Shown here: piece by piece, positions 59,020 through 64,000 of the stretch
How positions within the stretch are numbered: the first letter of the stretch is position 1
How the letters are laid out: every line of letters begins with the position of its first letter
Assembly (NCBI GenBank): GCA_003971905.1
Contig: RSEE01000005.1
Span: 496,001 to 560,000, forward strand
DNA length: 64,000 nt
Direction of reading: 5' to 3'
Source: Moniliella sp. 'wahieum'
Lineage: Eukaryota; Basidiomycota; Moniliellomycetes; Moniliellales; Moniliellaceae
Made by a program: the position numbers and the translations under genes
Notes under the pieces: model-generated
Database searches by the model: none
Told to the model about the DNA's origin: nothing
The model's input: the letters and a program-made list of their open reading frames with translations, nothing else

Positions 59020-59991
59020 ATCAAGCAGACTCGGATTCGCCCAGCGCCACGTCCCTCCGAGCCATCTCAGCCTCCCTGAGCTTCTTTTGCGCGATCTTCT
59101 TCAGTTGGAAGTAGTCCTTGTGCAATCCCATTCGGTCTTGCCTTGCTTCCCAGCCCAGCGGCCAGACCGCTCCCCGGCATCGCCATCGCCCGAAGGCAGC
59201 ACCGTCGAAAGCCAGTCACCAATTGAACGGTACCCCATGTCAAGAAGCTCATTGTACGGCACCTGATGTTCCTTGACATACTCGTCCACCTGCTTGAACG
59301 ACCAGTTGAGCAGCGCATTTACCTTGATCAGACCGGTCTCATCTACTTCGACGGCCTGTAGAGAGGCACGATCCGCACCTTGGCTTCGGCGCCGTCCTGT
59401 CAAAACAGCACGAACGTCCAACTCCTTGTAGGCTCGCCGAGCCGGCTCAACCTTGACGAGGTAGTCGTACAGGTCCTCGTCCCGTTCCCACAAGTTGCGC
59501 CCGTAGACATCCTCAAACTCTTTGGTCGACGCAGCACTCCCAGCAGTGAAAATGTGCATCGGAGCCTGGTACCGTTTGCTGGCGCGCTCAGCCAGATCTG
59601 TCGTTTGTGGGAAATGATAGAGAGTGTCGATGAAGATGAGGGGAATGAGGTGCTGAAAGGATACAGTAGGTCAGTACAACGTGCTCAAACTCCATGGTAC
59701 GAGCCATAGTGAGGAGCAGACATCACGTACCTGGACCGGGGTATTGGCCTCAGCAGCACGGCGCTGAGAGATTTCAGACACCATAGCGAGGGTAGCACAG
59801 CCTGTCAGGCCAAAGGCAGTGGTTTGGTAGAGGTGCGGCAGGTTGTCCACGGCCCACTCGAGGATCTGCTGTGGCGTGGCATCTGCAAGCTTGGCGTTGA
59901 TCTCGTCCAGATGAGCCACCACGCTGGCCACCTGGTCGTGAACTGCGTCATGCGAAGCAGGTGCGAAAAGAGTAGTAGGGACGGGAGCCAT
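59020..59991 (-). CDS. MET16: PAPS reductase (thioredoxin-dependent)
   Basis: Cytosolic enzyme that reduces PAPS to sulfite in sulfate assimilation. The start MAPVPTTLFAPASHDAVHDQ at 59991 leads to ATPQQILEWAVDNLPHLYQT and TAFGLTGCATLAMVSEISQR. An intron (59653-59730, GTACGT donor, TTTCAG acceptor) interrupts after NTPVQ; exon 2 resumes LIPLIFIDTLYHFPQTTDLA. Then come MHIFTAGSAASTKEFEDVYG, LTGRRRSQGADRASL, LIKVNALLNWSFKQVDEYVK, VPYNELLDMGYRSIGDWLST, and in the next frame the active-site motif KTECGLH with its catalytic Cys. The end is REAEMARRDVALGESESA, stop at 59020-59022. One lost base near 59128 hides the Cys motif. Length about 300 codons fits. Confidence 0.94.
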
Positions 59992-61161
59992 GGTAGCAGG
60001 AAAAAGAGTGGGACGGTGGTAGTGGACGGTAGACTTTGACAGCGGTGTGGTGGAGAACAATAAAAACCACAGCGCTGCCGTGACAAACGTTTAACCAGAA
60101 TGGCCCCGCGGCCAATCCGAGGGCAACCAACGCCGAGAGAAGCAGCAATGCTAAGCGCGGAGCCTCGCCTCAGCACACAACCGCGAATCCGTCGCTCCTG
60201 GATGTAGCGTACTGTAGCAGGCCGTAGTGGGGCCTATCAGACGAAGGATGCGCTATGGCGTGCTTGAGCTGGAGCGTGCTTACCCGGGCATACTCGTCCC
60301 GTGCCACCCCCCCTCAGCGTGCAACCTTTTTTCCCACTCTGCGTGACTTTTCCGTCCGTCAAACTTCCGGCATCCCGAAGAAACATTGAAACCTACCAGA
60401 TACATAGGAACGTTATCGATTATCGGTTACCCACCGTGTCTCGGCTTCTGAAACATGGCTTCGTCACGGCGGTGAAAAATCCGCTTCGGCCGGTAAAATT
60501 GAAATCAGTTAGTAATGAACCCGCAGCGTCTAATTCACAATGTCCGATCCCTGATCCGCCAAACTCCGCCTTTTCCGCAGTTCCGCCCAGGGGGTCGGCC
60601 CTCATATATACACGTGAGAGTGAAATTTGAGAGGTAGTGCTGGGTAGTGCTTGAAACTTGGATACCTTGCCCGACAAATCTACCTTCCCGCCTTGTCAGA
60701 AGTTGTATGCGCCTTTGCTTCCATTGCTCTTCTATTTCTCTTCCCCATGAAAAATTGTTCCTCCTCATATTAGCCTCTCGCCCTGTATGAAGACTACTCT
60801 GCAGCTGAGCGTTGTTGAACACGTATGATCGACCCCAAAAGTTGCTTCCCAACCGCACTTGAACCTAACAAGCACCTTGAAGGTTAAAGCTTGGAGCTTG
60901 ATTGCAAGCCGGTGGTTGCACCAATGCTTGACTATTGAAATGTTTGTTTTGGAGCCTTTGGGAACTACAAAATTGGCGACCAGCTGATGAGAAATAGGGT
61001 TATACTCCGGCGCAATGCACTTCCGCAGTCGTTGCACTAGTGCAGTCTTCACCAGGTCCTGGCACTGTACCCATGTCTGGGGTCCCACATGCTGGCAATG
61101 GTGTGGGCGGCGGGTAACTTGGGCAACGGCCTTACCACCAAGCAGCGACTTCTTCAACATC
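59992..61161. other. Divergent region between MET16 and RPL4
   Basis: About 1.17 kb. It contains TTATCGATTATCGGTTA (60412-60428), TATATATACACGTGAG (60603-60618, a TATA-like run fused to a CACGTG E-box), and a Pol II-type CT-rich tract. CACGTG is the Cbf1-type site used at sulfur genes, but its distance from MET16 (about 620 bp) is long. A 170-codon minus-strand frame here overlaps the start of RPL4 and is not believed. Confidence 0.4.
60604..60616. promoter_or_regulatory. TATA-like run with CACGTG E-box
   Basis: ATATATACACGTG. CACGTG is a known bHLH (Cbf1/Pho4-type) site. Which gene it serves is unclear. Confidence 0.3.
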
Positions 61162-62285
61162 ATGGCCTCGCGTGCGACTGTCAGTGTGCGCGCTGCCGAC
61201 GGCAGTGCCAGCGGTGCGAGCCTGCCGCTCCCTGCCGTGCTCACCGCCCCGATCCGCTCCGACGTGGTGCAGATCACTTACACTCAGGTTGCCAAGAACA
61301 AGCGCCAGCCCTACGCCGTTTCGACCAAGGCTGGTCACCAAACCTCGGCCGAGTCGTGGGGCACGGGTCGTGCTCTGGCCCGTATCCCTCGTGTGGGCGG
61401 TTCTGGCACTCACCGTGCCGGCCAGCTGCGTTCGGTAACATGGCTCGTGGCGGTCACATGTTCGCTCCTACCAAGGTGTGGCGCCGCTGGTGGGTCAAGA
61501 CCAACCAGAACCAGAAGCGTGTTGCGACCGCTTCGGCTCTGGCTGCGACCGCTGTCCCGTCCCTGGTCCTCGCTCGCGGACACCGCGTCGAGCAAGTGGC
61601 CGAGGTTCCCCTGGTTGTTCCCACTGAGGTCGAGTCGTACTCGAAGACCAAGGAGGCCGTTGCCCTCCTCAAGGCTCTCAATGCCTACGACGACGTTCTC
61701 AAGGTGTCCAACTCGCGCAAGATCCGCGCGGGCCAAGGCAAGCTGCGTAACCGCCGCCACGTCCAGCGCCGCGGTCCCCTCGTTCTTTACAACGAGGACA
61801 AGGGCATCTACCGTGCTTTCCGCAACCTACCTGGTGTGGAGCTCGTGTCGGTCCACCGTCTCAACCTCCTTCAGCTCGCCCCCGGTGGTCACCTTGGTCG
61901 GTTTGTGATCTGGACGGAGGCTGCTTTCAAACAGCTGGACTCGATCTTCGGCACGTACGACGCTGCTTCCGCGCAGAAGAAGGGCTTTGTTCTTCCTCGC
62001 GCCAAGATCACCAACACGGATGTGTCGCGCCTGCTGGCTTCTGAGGAGATCCAGGCCGTGCTTCGTCCTGCTGGCCCCAAGGCGACCAAGCGTCCCTTCA
62101 CCCAGAAGAAGAACCCCCTGCGCAACAAGTTTGTTATGGACCGTCTCAACCCGTACGCCAAGGTCCAGCGCAAGATCGAGGCCGAGATTCGCGCTGCCAA
62201 GGCTGCCGGCACCTACAAGCCCGCTGCCAAGCCCGCCAAGTTGGCACTCAACCCCAAGTTCCTCGAGTTCCTCCACGCTCCCTAA
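61162..62285 (+). CDS. RPL4: 60S ribosomal protein L4 (uL4)
   Basis: Core cytosolic ribosomal protein lining the exit tunnel. The start [20 protein letters not shown] at 61162 is followed by [20 protein letters not shown] and [34 protein letters not shown], then [100 protein letters not shown] and [17 protein letters not shown]. The end is [14 protein letters not shown] with TAA at 62283-62285. The frame changes once near 61430, where the family has GQAAFGN; one G is missing. The C-terminal PAAKPAKLA extension is usual in fungi. No intron is needed. Confidence 0.98.
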
Positions 62286-63254
62286 GTGTTCGCAGGAGTA
62301 CAACTACGTGCCTGGGTTTCACTATTTCGTGGACTGGTGGGAGGACTTGCTCCTCCCTCTTCTTGACTGGGCGGTCGCTTAGCGCGCACGTGCCCGTGGC
62401 TCTGAATGATGGGGAGGATTATCAGGGCTTGGCAGCCTATGCACTCCATATGCCGCATCCCTCCAAAAATGCACCGATTTGTCTGTCCTGGGGCGTTGGC
62501 CTCCCTTCTGGTTGTTCTGCCGAATCCATTGCTCCATGCGACAAACTTGGTCTCGTTGACGTCCATAGAAAAATACACACAACGGCCAGCAGCCGGCCAG
62601 CCCGCCAGGTTGGGTGCATGTGCCCAACATTACATCCCATCCCACTCTACGTAAAATAGAGAGACGTTTGGTACGGTTCTGACCTAATAGGACGTGCAGC
62701 GCCGTCCGCATTCGTTCGGTCCAGGCCAGCCTCAGGGTCTAGTGCTTTTTTACGTTGTACCAACGGCATACGAGTCGGGCGAAGACAAGTGGAACCAAGC
62801 CTTCATAGGGAAGCGAAAGATTCATTGGTATAGGGGTGTAGACATGGCTAGGATGGGGGTGGAGGAAGGATTGCCGGATTACCTAAAGAGGACTGTGACA
62901 GGCGGTCTTCGCTGGAAGAGGGTGGCCGGTGACCGGTGAGGGCGGAACGTAAGGAGTTGTTCACTCTCCTCCCATTCCGCCTTCTTCGCAAATACATCCA
63001 TTGCCCAAACCCTTTGAACACAGGAAGCATGTCAACGCCCGGGTTTCTAAGCCCAGCGGCTCCTGCCTCCGCTCTCGCGCATGCTCGATGAGATTCTCAA
63101 GCAAGGAGACCCAGATGGGTGTCTACCATAGATCGGAAGTGTGTCCCAGTGGTAATGGCAAATAGCATAGCTTAGCATACGATCCAACGTGGAATAAACG
63201 GAGATGGGAGATGAGGGTGCAAAGAGTCGGTTCCTTGCTGCCTACAGTGGTGAA
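62286..63254. other. Convergent intergenic stretch
   Basis: Between RPL4 and bL31m 3' ends. Short AT- and GT-rich pieces; no ORF with coding character. Confidence 0.5.
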
Positions 63255-63703
63255 TCACTTCTTCTTGCCCTTCTTGGCGGTCTTGACAACGGTAGCACCG
63301 CGCGTGGCCTCTTGTCCACCCGACATCCAGTCCAAGTCTTCCTCGGCAAAGGCAAAGTCATCCTGCGAGAACTTTTTCTGGAAACGACCAAGTTGGCCCT
63401 CCATGTCGACAGCCACACCCAAGGCATTCGACCGTTCCGCCAACGGATTCCAGAGGGGTGGTTGGTTGGGTCACGCGTAAGGCGCATTGCGGCACGTGGA
63501 GACGAGGTAAATACATCGATCGAGGAACCGTCATTAAGCACGATCGTCATGGGAAACTTGGACACGGGCTTGGGCGTGTGCAGTTTGGTCGGACGCCCCA
63601 GGGCTGGAACCGAAGTGGCCAGAGTACGGTCCGCTCCCACACGATTGGCGCGAATAAGGGGAAATATCCGTCCCGAAGTAGAGCATGTGCGAAGGGCCCA
63701 CAT
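63255..63703 (-). CDS. Mitochondrial large ribosomal subunit protein bL31m
   Basis: Nuclear-encoded mitoribosomal protein (yeast Mrpl36 family). The start MWALRTCSTSGRIFPLIRAN at 63703 is an Arg/Ser-rich presequence. The domain reads FPMTIVLNDGSSIDVFTSSP and RAAMRLTRDPTNHP, then in the next frame LWNPLAERSNALGVAVDMEG and QLGRFQKKFSQDDF, ending EEDLDWMSGGQEA and a GKKK tail at 63255. LNDGS, SSP, TRD..NHPLWNP and GR..KF are the family pattern. A lost C in the run before Leu-Trp near 63465 explains the split. Length about 148 codons fits. Confidence 0.86.
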
Positions 63704-64000
63704 TGTGACCACGAGCGCCTTCTCAGAAAAGGAGTTGGAGGTGGTGCTGTGACAAAGCCTCGCCTCGGCCCAAGATCGACTCCGGACGGAAGAAAGTGTA
63801 AACATTTCAATGGCATATATTCGCGTGGGGTAATTGCATACGAGACCGTACGTTGAACGTACGGAAGTTGAACGCATTTGACAGCCGAACCCGCTCGTTA
63901 TAGAGGCACTTCGGGACCTTTTTGGGATGGAGCTGGTAGACAGATGCAGTAAGGCTGCCTAGCACTCCCTGATATGCCTCAAAAGAGGATTGCATGCACC
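63704..64000. other. bL31m promoter, runs to window end
   Basis: Contains the dyad at 63846-63864. No gene seen. Confidence 0.45.
63846..63864. promoter_or_regulatory. Perfect 19-bp palindrome upstream of bL31m
   Basis: CCGTACGTT-G-AACGTACGG, 9-bp perfect arms around one base, 143 bp upstream of the start. It looks like a dimeric regulator site. Confidence 0.45.

Noticed and set aside
60765-61277. Antisense ORF over the RPL4 start
   Set aside because: It overlaps the RPL4 N-terminus and has no family resemblance; a shadow.
61162-62285. RPL4 as a pseudogene or programmed frameshift
   Set aside because: Conservation is near complete on both sides of one lost base, and the same loss pattern affects many other genes. 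No slippery site or known frameshift in uL4.
63204-63752. 182-codon plus-strand ORF opposite bL31m
   Set aside because: The minus strand has the bL31 pattern; this frame is its mirror.

Overview
The window reads as nuclear DNA of a fungus, most likely a basidiomycete yeast or smut-like relative. It is GC-rich, gene-dense outside one island, and has short spliceosomal introns (about 53-105 nt, GTRNGT donors, CTAAC-type branch points). It carries a fungal gene set: KRE6/SKN1 glucan synthesis protein, SEC2, fimbrin, HMG-CoA reductase, PAPS reductase, an XanA-type dioxygenase and a fungal GID4. I cannot name the genus from sequence alone.

Most protein-coding genes are split over two or three frames. 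In the breaks I traced in recognised genes (RPL4, bL31m, HMG-CoA reductase, PAPS reductase, DNA2, the FAF1-like gene, fimbrin and others), the conserved reading returns only if a base has been lost, usually in a short G or C run. Because this includes essential single-copy genes, consensus deletion errors in a draft assembly are the best explanation. Coordinates therefore describe gene spans; exact internal frames are uncertain.

Layout. 0-6.8 kb: an edge-truncated ORF, a FAF1-like 40S assembly factor (+), a homeodomain regulator (-), and GID4/VID24 (-) with a long low-complexity insertion. 6.8-14.8 kb: DNA2 nuclease-helicase (+), an LTR-like dispersed repeat, and the KRE6/SKN1 gene (+). 15.6-21.2 kb: an uncharacterised gene and SEC2 Rab GEF (both -). 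22.3-29.2 kb: a secreted aspartic protease (+) and two uncharacterised genes (-). 29.7-34.2 kb: XanA-like dioxygenase (+), fimbrin (-) and a small secreted double-psi barrel protein (-).

34.2-44.8 kb is a gene-poor, repeat-rich island. It holds tandem arrays, inverted repeats, a zinc-knuckle ORF, a second LTR-like copy and a GPI-anchored Ser-rich protein gene; a secreted subtilisin gene lies at its right edge. 47-52 kb: two uncharacterised genes and an intron-containing tRNA. 53-64 kb: a tiny zinc-ribbon gene, HMG-CoA reductase (-), PAPS reductase (-), ribosomal protein L4 (+) and mitochondrial bL31 (-).

The genes do not form one pathway. KRE6, the GPI protein, the proteases and the barrel protein are all surface or secreted products; SEC2 and fimbrin serve polarised secretion; HMG-CoA reductase, PAPS reductase and the dioxygenase are metabolic housekeeping or nutrient scavenging. 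I found no CRISPR array, phage or biosynthetic cluster, and nothing I can defend as a wholly new molecular system. The least explained material is the 34-45 kb island and the family-orphan genes.
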